Source of the DNA: Salinispora tropica CNB-440
Lineage (GTDB): Bacteria; Actinomycetota; Actinomycetes; Mycobacteriales; Micromonosporaceae
Direction of reading: 5' to 3'
Length of the DNA stretch: 64,000 nt
NCBI RefSeq assembly: GCF_000016425.1
Contig: NC_009380.1
Location: 2,360,144 to 2,424,143, forward strand
The notes below the pieces were generated by a model that saw only the letters and a program-made list of their open reading frames with translations, searched no databases and was not told where the DNA came from. A program made the translations under genes and the position numbers. Of this stretch, positions 27,165 through 36,473 are shown piece after piece (positions within the stretch are counted from its first letter, which is position 1; each line of letters starts with the position of its first letter).

Positions 27165-27836
27165 ATGACCGTGCGGGGTAGGTGGGTGTGGGCCGCTGTC
27201 ACCACGGTGGCTCTGGTGCTCGGCGTGGTGGTGTGGTCGGGGGCCACCCAGGACCGATCGCGATCAGCGGCGCCAACGGTCGGGGTCAGCGACGATCCCG
27301 GGCTGTCGGTCATCGTGCCCGGCCGGCCCGGAGAGTCGGCTCGGGTCCGCCCCGCCGACGAGGTGCCGGCGATCCCCACCGGAGCGCACAACTCGCTGGA
27401 CACCTGGTACGTCCAGATGATGATCCCGCATCATGAGCAGGCGCTGGAGATGTCGGAGTTGGTCCCGAGGCGGACCGCCAACCCGAAGGTGGCGGCGCTG
27501 GCCGAGCGGATCCGGGCCAGTCAGGCACCCGAGATCGAGGTGTTGCGGGCCTGGCTCGAGGCCCGCAACCTACCGGTGGAGGTTGCCGGGCACGACCACA
27601 GCGCAATGCGTGGCATGCAGTCGCCGGAGGCGATGCGCCGTCTCGCCGGGTCTCGGGGTGCAGAGTTCGACCGACTCTTTGTGGAGATGATGAGCGATCA
27701 TCACGCCGGGGCTGTCGAGATGTCCATTGATCTGTTGAAGGTTGGGGCGGAGCCGGTGCTGCTGGAGTTCGCGAACTCGGTCGCCGTCGAGCAGAACGTC
27801 GAGATCGGCCGGATGCGGGAGCTGCTCGGCCGTTGA
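27165..27836 (+). CDS. DUF305 family exported protein
   Basis: A 223-residue protein with an N-terminal signal anchor (WVWAAVTTVALVLGVVVW). Two copies of a four-helix ferritin-like unit follow, with His pairs in YVQMMIPHHEQALEMSEL and FVEMMSDHHAGAVEMSID, the hallmark of DUF305. Metal binding is suspected for the family. The start at 27165 is preceded by GGGGG; ATG 27126 would add 13 residues. It is divergent from the LVIVD protein gene, a common pairing. Confidence 0.87.
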   Translation: MTVRGRWVWAAVTTVALVLGVVVWSGATQDRSRSAAPTVGVSDDPGLSVIVPGRPGESARVRPADEVPAIPTGAHNSLDTWYVQMMIPHHEQALEMSELVPRRTANPKVAALAERIRASQAPEIEVLRAWLEARNLPVEVAGHDHSAMRGMQSPEAMRRLAGSRGAEFDRLFVEMMSDHHAGAVEMSIDLLKVGAEPVLLEFANSVAVEQNVEIGRMRELLGR

Positions 27837-27869
27837 TCGGCCGATTCTGCTCCGGCGCTTCGGGCCCAC

Positions 27870-29225
27870 CTACTGCTGAGGGGTGGTGGTCGGGTCCGGC
27901 GGCGTCGTCGTGGGGTCGTCGCTTGGGGTGGGCGGCTCGGGGTCCGGTGTTGAGGGCTCGGGCGTTGGGGAGGTCGGCTGCTCGCTCGGGCTCGGTTCCG
28001 CGTCCGGAGACACTGATGCCGACACCGATGCCGACACCGACGGTGTCGGTGCCGGCGGTGGCGTACTGGTGGACCCGTTCGGCTGATAGGAACGCTGCGG
28101 AACCGAGCTGGTGGTCGGGACAGGCGGCGGCGCTGCCCCGTCGTCACCCATGGTCGTCGGCGCTGACGACGGCGTTCCTACCGTCGGCTCAACCGCGGCA
28201 GCGCCGATACTCACTGCCGTGGCCAGGCCAGCGACTGCTACCGCCACGGTGACCACCGCCCCGACCAGCGGTCCGCGTCGGGTCGGGCGGTGCGTATCAA
28301 TGACCGGGTTGTCGGTCAGCGTCGTCGGTTCGGCAGTGCGCAGCGGCGCCGAGTCGACCGGGACGGCCGGGACAGCCGGCGCGGTCACTGCTGTGGGGTC
28401 CGACACGGCGGCGCGGGCGGCCGCCGCCATCGCGGACCCACTGCCAAACCGGCTCTCGGGGTTCTTCGCCAGAGCTCGGCGGACCAATGCCCGCACCGCC
28501 TCCGGGATGTCATGGGGTAGCTCGGGCGGATCTTCGTCGAGGTGCGCAACGGCGACCTGCAGGGGGCTGTCACCGGTGAATGGTGGGCTGCCGCTGAGGC
28601 AGCAGTAGGCCACCGCTCCGAGCGCGTAGATGTCGGTGGCACCGGAGACCGGCCGCCCGGCGGCCTGCTCCGGTGCCATGTAGAGCGCGGTTCCCGGTAC
28701 GGCGTTGGTGTTGGTGATGCTCGTCACGTTGGTCGAACGGGCCACCCCGAAGTCGACCAGCACGACGGACCCGTTCTCCTGCACCACCAGGTTGCTTGGT
28801 TTGATGTCCCGGTGCACGACGCCGCGGCGGTGCACGGTCTCCAGGGCCTGTGCGGCCTGCTCGACGATTGACATCGTCTCGGCCACGTCAAGCCGACCGG
28901 CGGCCTCGATCCGCCGGGACAGGGGCTCGCCGGTAACGAACTCCATGATCAGGTAGTTGGCCTGGTCGCCGGTGGGAAGCTCGTCCGCGCCGCAGTCGAA
29001 GACCTGCACCACCCCCGGGTGCCGCAGGGCGGCCATGATCCGCGCCTCAGATCGGAACCGGGTGATGAAGCCGGGGTCACAGACGAGCGCTGGCAGCAGC
29101 ACCTTCACCGCCACGGGGCGGTCCAGGACCAGATCGACGCCCCGCCAGACGTCCCCCATGCCGCCGGTGGCAATCCGTTCGTCCAAGCGGTATCGACCAC
29201 TGAGCACGACACCCGATGTCAACAC
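27870..29225 (-). CDS. Membrane Ser/Thr protein kinase
   Basis: A 451-residue PknB-type kinase. The kinase domain (about 10-265) has the Gly loop TGGMGDVW, VAVKVL, HRDIKPSN near residue 133, DFG and APEQ. One membrane helix (about 318-345, GPLVGAVVTVAVAVAG) is followed by a Pro/Ser/Thr-rich extracellular tail of about 100 residues with no PASTA domains. A ligand-binding domain is therefore absent. The start is GTG 29225, with TACGGT 6 nt upstream, a leaderless pattern. Confidence 0.92.
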   Translation of the reverse strand: MLTSGVVLSGRYRLDERIATGGMGDVWRGVDLVLDRPVAVKVLLPALVCDPGFITRFRSEARIMAALRHPGVVQVFDCGADELPTGDQANYLIMEFVTGEPLSRRIEAAGRLDVAETMSIVEQAAQALETVHRRGVVHRDIKPSNLVVQENGSVVLVDFGVARSTNVTSITNTNAVPGTALYMAPEQAAGRPVSGATDIYALGAVAYCCLSGSPPFTGDSPLQVAVAHLDEDPPELPHDIPEAVRALVRRALAKNPESRFGSGSAMAAAARAAVSDPTAVTAPAVPAVPVDSAPLRTAEPTTLTDNPVIDTHRPTRRGPLVGAVVTVAVAVAGLATAVSIGAAAVEPTVGTPSSAPTTMGDDGAAPPPVPTTSSVPQRSYQPNGSTSTPPPAPTPSVSASVSASVSPDAEPSPSEQPTSPTPEPSTPDPEPPTPSDDPTTTPPDPTTTPQQ

Positions 29226-29231
29226 GCCAAC

Positions 29232-29237
29232 ACCGTA
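29232..29237 (-). promoter_or_regulatory. Candidate -10 box of the leaderless kinase gene
   Basis: On the minus strand TACGGT is followed by GTTGGC and then GTG 29225, the same as the ligD-polymerase start except for one base. Confidence 0.5.
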
Positions 29238-29377
29238 CCTACCGCGGGCGGGGGCGACGTACCGCGGCGGACCCACCCGCCACGCGCCGCCACCGTATTC
29301 CACCCGGATTCACGGGTTCGTCTGCTAGACAGAGGGAGGCCGACCCGCGGGCGCCCACCTTCGTCGGTGATCCGCGT

Positions 29378-29383
29378 TACGGT
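29378..29383 (+). promoter_or_regulatory. Candidate -10 box of the egt operon
   Basis: TACGGT lies about 40 nt before the egtA ATG, leaving room for a short leader with the AAGGGGG ribosome site. Confidence 0.4.
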
Positions 29384-29423
29384 GGCACAGATCGGACGTC
29401 GGCACGGCGAAGGGGGCCGAACC

Positions 29424-30656
29424 ATGGTGGCGTCTCCGGAGGTGGACCACGGCACGGTCCTGACCTCGTCGGCCGCGGTCGCGGGCCATCTGGCCCGGAT
29501 CTGCTTCAAGACCGGCCCACCCCGGTGGCTCGGCGTCGAGCTTGAATGGACCGTGCACGACGTCGATGACCCCGCCCGCCCGGTCGGGGCCAGCCGACTG
29601 CGGGCTGCTCTCGGGCCGCACAGCCCCCGCACCCTGGACACCACGAGCCCCGCCCAGCCGCTGCGGCATGGCGGCTCCGTTACCGTCGAGCCCGGCGGGC
29701 AGGTGGAGATCTCCAGCGCAACCCATACCTCGGTCGTCGCCCTCGTTACGGCTACCGAAGCCGAGATCGCCCAACTCACCGCGCTTCTCGGGCGGGCCGG
29801 GCTGGTCCTCGGCGCCGGCGGTATCGACGCCCACCGGTCGCCCCGCCCCGTGTTCGAGACCCCGCGGTACCGGGCGATGCGCCGGGTCTTCGATCGTCGT
29901 GGCCCGGCCGGGCGCAGGATGATGTACAGCACCGCCGGCCTCCAGGTCTGCCTGGATTGTGGCGAGACGGACCAGCTCGCCGATCGGTGGGCCACGGCGC
30001 ACGCGATTGGTCCACCGCTGGTCGCCGCCTTCGCCACCGCCGGTCGGCACGCCGGGCGACCGACCGGCTGGGTCTCGGCCCGGATGGCCGCGTGGCTCGC
30101 CATCGACCCGGCGCGGACCCGAGCGGTGTGGACTCCCGAGCAGGGCGCTGCGGACCCGATCGCCAGTTGGACGGCGTACGTCCTCGACGCCCCGCTGCTC
30201 TGCGTGCGGGATGGGCCGGACTGGACGGCTCCGGTCGGCGTCACCTTCGCCGACTGGTTGGCCGGCGCGTTGCCCCGGCCCCCCACAGTCGACGATCTCG
30301 ACTACCACGTGAGCACGCTCTTTCCGCCGGTGCGCCCCCGCGGTTACCTGGAGCTGCGCTACCTCGACGCGCAACCGGAAGGTAACTGGTCCGTGCCGGT
30401 GGCGGTGGTCGCCGCGTTGCTCTCCGAGCCGGCCGTCACCCGGGCCGCCCGATCGCTCGTCGGGGCGCAGGCGCAGCGGTGGATCGCCGCTGCCCGGCAC
30501 GGTCTGCACGACAACGCTCTCGCGGCGACGGCCGCCGACCTTCTTGATCTAGCGCTGACCGCGTTGCCCCGGCTGGGGTTGCCGCCCGCGCTGCACGACG
30601 ACATTGACCGAGGCGTACGACGGCGGCGGGAAGCCGCGGGAAAGAGGCGGCGGTGA
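29424..30656 (+). CDS. egtA: Ergothioneine biosynthesis glutamate-cysteine ligase EgtA
   Basis: A 410-residue GCS2-type ligase that makes gamma-glutamylcysteine, the sulfur donor for ergothioneine. It shows WLGVELEWTV near the start, SVTVEPGGQVEISS near residue 95, a Tyr/Met-rich segment RMMYSTAGLQVCLD and RGYLELRYLDAQP near residue 310. AAGGGGG lies 7 nt before ATG 29424. The stop overlaps the egtB GTG start by 4 bp, so the four egt genes form one operon. Confidence 0.93.
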   Translation: MVASPEVDHGTVLTSSAAVAGHLARICFKTGPPRWLGVELEWTVHDVDDPARPVGASRLRAALGPHSPRTLDTTSPAQPLRHGGSVTVEPGGQVEISSATHTSVVALVTATEAEIAQLTALLGRAGLVLGAGGIDAHRSPRPVFETPRYRAMRRVFDRRGPAGRRMMYSTAGLQVCLDCGETDQLADRWATAHAIGPPLVAAFATAGRHAGRPTGWVSARMAAWLAIDPARTRAVWTPEQGAADPIASWTAYVLDAPLLCVRDGPDWTAPVGVTFADWLAGALPRPPTVDDLDYHVSTLFPPVRPRGYLELRYLDAQPEGNWSVPVAVVAALLSEPAVTRAARSLVGAQAQRWIAAARHGLHDNALAATAADLLDLALTALPRLGLPPALHDDIDRGVRRRREAAGKRRR

Positions 30657-31987
30657 CCGAGACGACCGACCGGCCCGACGGGGTGGGACTGCGGGAGCAC
30701 ATCGCGACGGAGCTGGCCCGCGCCCGGTCCCGTACCGAGGTGCTGACCGACGCGGTCGACGACGCCGACCTGGTGCGGCAGCACTCGCCGCTGATGTCGC
30801 CCCTGGTGTGGGACCTCGCCCACGTCGGTAACCAGGAAGAGCTCTGGCTGGTGCGGGACGTCGGCGGCCGGGAGCCGGTCCGCCAGGACATCGATGAGCT
30901 CTACGACGCCTTCAAGCAGCCTCGCCGGGACCGGCCGGCGCTGCCGTTGCTGCCGCCGCCGCAGGCACGGGCATACGTGGCGACGGTCCGGGACAAGGTC
31001 TTTGACCTCCTCGACCAGGTGACCTTCACAGATCGGCGGCTGGTCACCGACGGTTTTGCCTTCGGCATGATCGTCCAACACGAGCAGCAGCACGACGAGA
31101 CCATGCTCGCGACCCACCAGCTGCGCTCCGGTCCGGCGGTCTTCGACGCACCGCCCCCGCCGGAGCCCCGAGTCCGGGTGGACGGGGAGGTACTGGTTCC
31201 GGCCGGCGAGTTCACCATGGGCACCGACACCGACCCATGGGCGCTGGACAACGAGCGTCCGGCCCACCGGGTGCACCTGCCCGCGTACGCCATCGACGCG
31301 GCACCGGTCACCAATGGTGCGTATGCGGCCTTCATCGCGGCGGGTGGCTACCGCGACCCCCGTTGGTGGAGCGCCGCGGGGTGGGCGCACCGGCAGGAGG
31401 CGGGCCTGACCGCACCGTTGCACTGGCACCCCGATGGAGACGGCTGGGCCTACCGCCGCTTCGGCCGGTGGGCGCTGGTACGCGACGACGAGCCGGTGGT
31501 GCACGTCAGCTGGTACGAGGCGCAGGCCTACGCCGCCTGGGTGGGAAAGCGGTTGCCGACCGAGGCGGAGTGGGAGAAGGCCGCCCGCTGGGACCCGGCG
31601 ACCGGTCGGTCCCGCCGCTACCCGTGGGGCGACGAGGATCCGACGACCACCCACGCCAACCTCGGTCAGCGGCATCTCTGGCCAGCACCGGTCGGGGCCT
31701 ATCCGGCGGGTGTGTCGCCACTCGGTGTCCACCAGCTGATGGGCGACGTGTGGGAGTGGACCTCGACCACCTTCCGTGGCCATCCCGGCTTCACGGCCTT
31801 CCCCTACCGGGAGTATTCCGAGGTCTTCTTCGGCGACGACTACCGGGTGCTGCGCGGAGGATCATTCGGCACCGACCGGTCGGCCTGCCGGGGCACCTTC
31901 CGCAACTGGGACTACCCCATTCGGCGGCAGATCTTCAGCGGCTTCCGTTGTGCGCGGGACGTCGCCGCCGAAGAGGCAGCCGAGTGA
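30653..31987 (+). CDS. egtB: Ergothioneine sulfoxide synthase EgtB
   Basis: A 444-residue non-heme iron enzyme. The N-terminal DinB-like domain has the iron ligands WDLAHVGNQE and HEQQHDE (HxxxHxE). The C-terminal FGE-sulfatase domain (about 180-440) has GEFTMGTDTDP, RLPTEAEWEKAARW and GDVWEWT. It joins gamma-glutamylcysteine to hercynine with oxygen to give the sulfoxide. The start is GTG, overlapping egtA. Confidence 0.95.
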   Translation: MTETTDRPDGVGLREHIATELARARSRTEVLTDAVDDADLVRQHSPLMSPLVWDLAHVGNQEELWLVRDVGGREPVRQDIDELYDAFKQPRRDRPALPLLPPPQARAYVATVRDKVFDLLDQVTFTDRRLVTDGFAFGMIVQHEQQHDETMLATHQLRSGPAVFDAPPPPEPRVRVDGEVLVPAGEFTMGTDTDPWALDNERPAHRVHLPAYAIDAAPVTNGAYAAFIAAGGYRDPRWWSAAGWAHRQEAGLTAPLHWHPDGDGWAYRRFGRWALVRDDEPVVHVSWYEAQAYAAWVGKRLPTEAEWEKAARWDPATGRSRRYPWGDEDPTTTHANLGQRHLWPAPVGAYPAGVSPLGVHQLMGDVWEWTSTTFRGHPGFTAFPYREYSEVFFGDDYRVLRGGSFGTDRSACRGTFRNWDYPIRRQIFSGFRCARDVAAEEAAE

Positions 31988-31997
31988 GGGTCCGCTG

Positions 31998-32747
31998 ATG
32001 TGCCGTCACCTGGTCTATCTCGGGCCGCCGGTCACCCTGCGGGAGTTGCTCTTCGATCCGCCGGCGTCGCTGGTTCGCCAGTCCTGGGCGCCGCAGGACA
32101 TGCGCCGCGGTGGGTCGATCAATGCCGACGGGTTCGGTGTCGGCTGGTACTCGTCGGACGGCGACGATCCGGTCCGCTACCGGCGGGCGCAGCCCATCTG
32201 GAGTGACCCGACGATCGCCCAGCTGGCCGGCGTCACCCGTGCGGGCGCGATCCTCGCGGCGGTCCGGTCTGCGACCGTCGGCATGCCGGTGCTCGAGTCG
32301 GCCGCCGCGCCGTTTCTGGAGGGGCGGTGGCTGTTCAGCCACAACGGGGCGGTGCGCGGCTGGCCAGACAGCATGGCCCCGCTCGCTGGTGCGTTGCCGG
32401 TGCGCGACCTGCTCACCCTCGATGCGGCCACCGATTCAGCGCTGCTCTGGGCGCTGGTCCGGCATCGACTGCGCGCTGGGGTCGAGCCGGGCCGCGCCGT
32501 GGCGGAGACGGTTGTGGCGGTAGCCCGGGCCGCCCCCGGGTCCCGACTCAACCTGCTGCTCACCGATGGGCACACGGCGGTGGCGAGCGTCGCCGGGCAC
32601 AGCCTGTCGATTCGTCGGACGCCCACCTCGGTGCTGCTGGCGTCCGAACCGCACGACGACGACCCCGACTGGCAGGCGGTGCCAGAGGGACAGCTGGTGG
32701 TGGCGACCGCCACCGAGGCGCGGACGTGTGCCCTCCTGGCGGACTGA
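31998..32747 (+). CDS. egtC: Ergothioneine gamma-glutamyl hydrolase EgtC
   Basis: A 249-residue class II glutamine-amidotransferase-fold hydrolase with catalytic Cys2 (MCRHLVYLG), ADGFGVGWY and FSHNGAVRG. It removes glutamate from the gamma-glutamyl sulfoxide intermediate. It starts 11 bp after egtB. Its 3' end comes 34 bp before egtD. Confidence 0.94.
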   Translation: MCRHLVYLGPPVTLRELLFDPPASLVRQSWAPQDMRRGGSINADGFGVGWYSSDGDDPVRYRRAQPIWSDPTIAQLAGVTRAGAILAAVRSATVGMPVLESAAAPFLEGRWLFSHNGAVRGWPDSMAPLAGALPVRDLLTLDAATDSALLWALVRHRLRAGVEPGRAVAETVVAVARAAPGSRLNLLLTDGHTAVASVAGHSLSIRRTPTSVLLASEPHDDDPDWQAVPEGQLVVATATEARTCALLAD

Positions 32748-32780
32748 CCGCCAGGAGACTTCGATGATGAAGGGACAGAC

Positions 32781-33746
32781 ATGAGCGCAGAGCCGCTGGA
32801 GATCCACCTCGAAGAGCAGGACCTGGGACGCAACCTGCGGCAGGATGTCCGCGCCGGGTTGACTGCCGAGGAGAAGTGGTTGTCCCCGAAGTGGTTCTAC
32901 GACGCTCGGGGCAGCGAGCTCTTTGAGGAGATCACCCGGCTGGCGGAGTACTACCAGACCGGGGCCGAACGTACGGTGTTGCGGGATCGGGCTGCTGAGA
33001 TCGTGACGGTGAGCGGTGCCAAGACGCTGATCGAGTTGGGCTCCGGTTCCTCGGAGAAGACCCGACTGCTGCTGGACGCGTTCACCCGGCACGGCGATCT
33101 GGGCACCTTTGTGCCGCTGGACGTGTCGGTGAGCGCGCTGCGCGAGTCCACCGCCCGGATCGCCGCCGACTATCCGGGCCTGCGCGTACGCGGAATCGTC
33201 GGCGACTTCACCCGGCATCTTGACCGGTTGCCGGCGGGCGGACGGCGGCTCGTGGTGTTTCTCGGCGGCACGATCGGCAACCTGCTGCCGGCCGAGCGCG
33301 CCGAGTTCCTGGCGGCGATGCGCGCCGCGTTGGAGTCGGGGGACTGGCTGCTGGTCGGCACCGATCTGGTCAAGGATCCGGCGGTTGTTGTTCCCGCGTA
33401 CGACGACGCGGCGGGGGTGACCGCCGAGTTCAATCGCAACGTGCTGCGGGTGATTAACCGGGAGCTGGGTGCCGATTTCGACCCGGCAGCCTTCGAACAC
33501 GTCGCGCTCTGGAATCCGGAGCGGGAGTGGATCGAGATGCGGCTGCGGGCCCGGCACCCGATGCGGGTGCAGGTGCTCGACATCGAGGTGGCGTTCGCCG
33601 CCGGGGAGGAGCTACGGACCGAGGTATCGGCGAAGTTCCGGCCCGAGGGGATCGCGGCGGAGCTGCGCGCGGCAGGCTTCGTCACCAGCGAGTTCTGGAC
33701 GGATCCGGCGGGCCTGTTCGGCGTCACGCTCGCCCGCGCCGAGTAG
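32781..33746 (+). CDS. egtD: Histidine N-alpha-trimethyltransferase EgtD
   Basis: A 321-residue SAM methyltransferase, exactly the usual EgtD length. Seen are WFYDARGSELFEEI and EYYQTGAE at the substrate-binding N-terminus, the SAM motif LIELGSGSSEKTR, and FLGGTIGNL. It makes hercynine from histidine. The EgtE lyase gene is not in the window; it may lie elsewhere or be replaced by an unrelated PLP enzyme. Confidence 0.95.
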   Translation: MSAEPLEIHLEEQDLGRNLRQDVRAGLTAEEKWLSPKWFYDARGSELFEEITRLAEYYQTGAERTVLRDRAAEIVTVSGAKTLIELGSGSSEKTRLLLDAFTRHGDLGTFVPLDVSVSALRESTARIAADYPGLRVRGIVGDFTRHLDRLPAGGRRLVVFLGGTIGNLLPAERAEFLAAMRAALESGDWLLVGTDLVKDPAVVVPAYDDAAGVTAEFNRNVLRVINRELGADFDPAAFEHVALWNPEREWIEMRLRARHPMRVQVLDIEVAFAAGEELRTEVSAKFRPEGIAAELRAAGFVTSEFWTDPAGLFGVTLARAE

Positions 33747-33810
33747 GCGGACGCCGCCTGGCCCTCCTCGACCGGCCGAGCCTCCGACTTCAGCGCCATC
33801 GGCGGTCCGC

Positions 33811-33816
33811 TAGAGT
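33811..33816 (+). promoter_or_regulatory. Candidate -10 box of the first Mn riboswitch transcript
   Basis: TAGAGT lies 8-10 nt before the start of the riboswitch fold. Confidence 0.5.
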
Positions 33817-33824
33817 GGTCGGCA

Positions 33825-33945
33825 CGAAGGGGAGTAGCCCCCAACGTCGTGGTCGACACACTGGTGTTCCCGCACCCGGCCACACGGCCCCGCTCGGCGG
33901 GGCGGGCGAGACCTTCGACCCAGGTTGGTAGCCGGGTCGAGGTCG
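33825..33945 (+). ncRNA. yybP-ykoY manganese riboswitch upstream of the TMEM165-type exporter gene
   Basis: The leader has both halves of the Mn2+ site of the class: CGAAGGGGAGTAGCCCCC (from 33825) and, after a variable arm, GCGAGACCTTCGACCC (from 33905), which pairs with GGGTCGAGGT. A later CCTTCC can pair with GGAAGG at the ribosome site just before ATG 33982, which would allow translational control. Genes of the TMEM165/MntX group are standard targets. Confidence 0.88.
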
Positions 33946-33981
33946 CTCCGTGCCTCCTTCCGGCCGGATCGGAAGGGTGTC

Positions 33982-34566
33982 ATGGAGGGTTTCCTCGTCG
34001 CGCTGGGAGTGAGCTTCGGCGTCATCTTCGTCGCCGAGTTGGGGGACAAGTCCCAGCTGATGGCCTTGACCTTTGCCACCCGACTTCGACCGTTGCCGGT
34101 GCTGATCGGCATCACCGTGGCTACGGCCGTCGTACATCTGGCCTCGGTGGCGATCGGCTACGGGCTCGGTGCGGCGTTGCCCACCGGATGGATCGCGCTG
34201 CTCGCCGGCGTGGCGTTTCTCGGGTTTGGCGCCTGGGCGCTTCGCGGTGACCGCCTTACCGAGCAGGAGCGCCGTAAGGCGGACAGGTCGGGCCGCCCGG
34301 CGGTGGTGGTCGGCGTCGCGTTCCTCCTCGCCGAGCTGGGCGACAAGACCATGCTGGCGACCATCACCCTGGCGACCCAGTACGGCTGGTTCGGTACCTG
34401 GGTCGGATCCACGCTCGGCATGGTCGCCGCGGATGCCCTGGCGATTGTGGTGGGGCGGGTGCTCGGCCGCAGGTTGCCTGAGCGGACCGTGCGCTTCGGT
34501 GCGGCGTTGCTCTTCGCCGGGTGTGGCCTCTGGCTGATCCTGGATGCGGTCGGACAGCTCGGCTGA
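33982..34566 (+). CDS. TMEM165/GDT1 (UPF0016) family manganese exporter
   Basis: A 194-residue protein with six membrane helices and two inverted-repeat signature motifs, VAELGDKSQLMALTFATR near residue 17 and LAELGDKTMLATITLATQ near residue 118 (E-x-G-D-K-S/T). The family exports Mn2+ or exchanges cations. The Mn riboswitch in the leader supports Mn export. GGAAGGG lies 5 nt before the ATG. It is separated from convergent nhaA by two strong hairpins. Confidence 0.92.
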   Translation: MEGFLVALGVSFGVIFVAELGDKSQLMALTFATRLRPLPVLIGITVATAVVHLASVAIGYGLGAALPTGWIALLAGVAFLGFGAWALRGDRLTEQERRKADRSGRPAVVVGVAFLLAELGDKTMLATITLATQYGWFGTWVGSTLGMVAADALAIVVGRVLGRRLPERTVRFGAALLFAGCGLWLILDAVGQLG

Positions 34567-34590
34567 TCTTCCGGTAGGTGCGCCAGGAGC

Positions 34591-34633
34591 CGGCACCGGG
34601 CGCGAACGCATGCGTTCGGTTCGCCCGGTGCCG
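34591..34633. terminator. Long hairpin after the Mn exporter gene
   Basis: CGGCACCGGGCG pairs with CGCCCGGTGCCG and encloses the 16-bp palindrome CGAACGCATGCGTTCG. Confidence 0.75.
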
Positions 34634-34649
34634 CGACGGCAGTTGCGTT

Positions 34650-34679
34650 GCCGGCGGACGCTGGTTGGCGTCCGCCGGC
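34650..34679. terminator. Terminator shared with nhaA
   Basis: GCCGGCGGACGC pairs perfectly with GCGTCCGCCGGC (12 bp), 17 bp beyond the nhaA stop. Confidence 0.75.
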
Positions 34680-34695
34680 GCTCCTGTCGGCCTGG

Positions 34696-36006
34696 TCAGC
34701 CGTCGCGGTGCTGGAAGACGTCGGGCACCCCGTCGCGGTTGCTGTCCACGCGCTCCTTGACGGCGATGCGTCGGTAGGCCTTGTTGCGACGGATCAGCAC
34801 GATGGAGGCGAGCAGCGCCGCGATCAGCGATCCGGTGAGTACGGCAGCCTTGACGTTGTCGTCGGCGGCACCGCCTTCGAAGGCGAGTTCACCGATCAGC
34901 AGCGACACGGTGAAACCGATGCCGGCCAACAGGGAGACACCGAGTAGATCGGTCCAGGTGATGTCCCGGTCCAGCTCGGCGCGGGTGAACCGGGCCAGCA
35001 GGAAGGTCGAGCCAAAAATGCCGAGCACCTTGCCGAGCACCAGGCCGGCGACGATGCCGACGACGATCGGGTCGGTGATCACGGCGCCGAGGTCGGCACC
35101 GCGTAGGGAGACTCCGGCGGCGAAGAAGGCGAAGACGGGGACGGCGAAGCCGGCGGAGACCGGCCGCCAGCGGTGTTCGAGGTGCTCGGCGAGCCCGTGC
35201 CGGTCACCCTCCCGGCCACGCAGGACCGGCACCGTGAAGCCGAGCAGGACGCCGGCCACCGTCGCGTGTACGCCGGACTCGTGCACCAGCGTCCAGGCCA
35301 CCACGGCCAGTGGGATCAACGCCCACCACCAGGTCTTGCGGCGCTGTACGAGCAGGCCGAAGAGTGCGATCGGCAGCAGCGCGAGCAGCAGCGGCGTGAG
35401 TTTGAAGTCGCCGGTGTAGAAGATGGCGATGACCGTGATCGCGAGGAGGTCGTCCACGACGGCGAGGGTGAGCAGGAAGGCGCGGAGTCCCTGCGGCAGG
35501 TGGGATCCGATGACCGCCAGCACGGCGAGTGCGAAGGCGATGTCGGTGGCGGTCGGGATGGCCCAGCCCCGCAGGTTCTCGCCACCAGCGGAGAGGTTGA
35601 CACCGACGTAGATCAGGGCCGGAACGATCATACCGCCGATCGCCGCGATGACCGGCAGGGCGGCACGCCGTGGGTCACGGAGGTCACCGGCGACGAATTC
35701 GCGTTTGAGCTCGAGCCCGACCACGAAGAAGAAGATCGCTAGCAGGCCGTCGGCCGCCCATGTGGCGAGGTCCAGATCCAGGTGCAGGTCGGACCCGCCA
35801 GGCCAGGGCACCCACGACGCCAGAGCGGAGTACGAGCCCCCCCAGGGCGAGTTCGCCCAGACCAGCGCGATCACCGCGCCGAGCAGCAGCAGGCCGCCGC
35901 CGAAGGTCTCGGTCCGCAGCACGTCAGCCAGGAAGCGGGCCTCCGGCCAGGAGGTACGCGAGAAGAGGCGGCGGGCGCGGCCCGGGGGCGGGGTGCGGTC
36001 GGTCAT
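34696..36006 (-). CDS. nhaA: Na+/H+ antiporter NhaA
   Basis: A 436-residue antiporter with about 12 membrane helices. The ion site is in [10 protein letters not shown] (the paired Asp), with [17 protein letters not shown] before it and the early [13 protein letters not shown]. It exports Na+ for H+ at alkaline pH or high salt. The cytoplasmic C-terminus ends [12 protein letters not shown], a DxNxDGxxD calcium-loop-like motif not normally found in NhaA. It is convergent with the Mn exporter gene. Confidence 0.93.
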   Translation of the reverse strand: MTDRTPPPGRARRLFSRTSWPEARFLADVLRTETFGGGLLLLGAVIALVWANSPWGGSYSALASWVPWPGGSDLHLDLDLATWAADGLLAIFFFVVGLELKREFVAGDLRDPRRAALPVIAAIGGMIVPALIYVGVNLSAGGENLRGWAIPTATDIAFALAVLAVIGSHLPQGLRAFLLTLAVVDDLLAITVIAIFYTGDFKLTPLLLALLPIALFGLLVQRRKTWWWALIPLAVVAWTLVHESGVHATVAGVLLGFTVPVLRGREGDRHGLAEHLEHRWRPVSAGFAVPVFAFFAAGVSLRGADLGAVITDPIVVGIVAGLVLGKVLGIFGSTFLLARFTRAELDRDITWTDLLGVSLLAGIGFTVSLLIGELAFEGGAADDNVKAAVLTGSLIAALLASIVLIRRNKAYRRIAVKERVDSNRDGVPDVFQHRDG

Positions 36007-36473
36007 ACGCGCGGTCCATCCAAGCGGTGTCGGAGCAGCAGGAAACGTTCGCCGACCAGGCTTCCCGGCACACCGATCACCACCCTATCCAGGTGGGTGA
36101 CGGGACGGCGAGCGGAGACGACGTGACCTTGGCCCCGTCGCGCCGTTTCCCCGGTGGAGGAGATGTGTCGGGTTTATCGATCGAATGGCAAAACCTCGGA
36201 TATTTGACGTATGAGGCGCTGTAATGGTTTCACGGTATAAGTTGAGCTTAGGAGTTTTTGTGAGTTTATTCGGGGAGTTCCGCTCGACGTGGCGGAGTGC
36301 CTGATGGACCGCTGTCGCCGGCTTCGCCCGGTACTCCAGCGCGCCTACCTGCGTCCTCGGATGGCCGGCGAGCACCGGAGCGAACCGTTCGGGTCGAAGG
36401 CCAGGGCGGACTCGTACGTGGACAGCGGCCAGTGGCGCAACGAGGCCGCCCTGCTGGCAACGGGGGAGCAACG
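36007..36473. other. Intergenic region with a candidate promoter
   Basis: Between divergent nhaA and the glycosyltransferase gene. The part at 36170-36275 is AT-rich and holds TTGAGC (36242-36247), 17 bp, TTTATT (36265-36270), a plausible housekeeping promoter toward the glycosyltransferase. A 62-codon frame from GTG 36289 ends as ATGA on the glycosyltransferase start and might be a coupled leader peptide; nothing else supports it. Confidence 0.4.
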
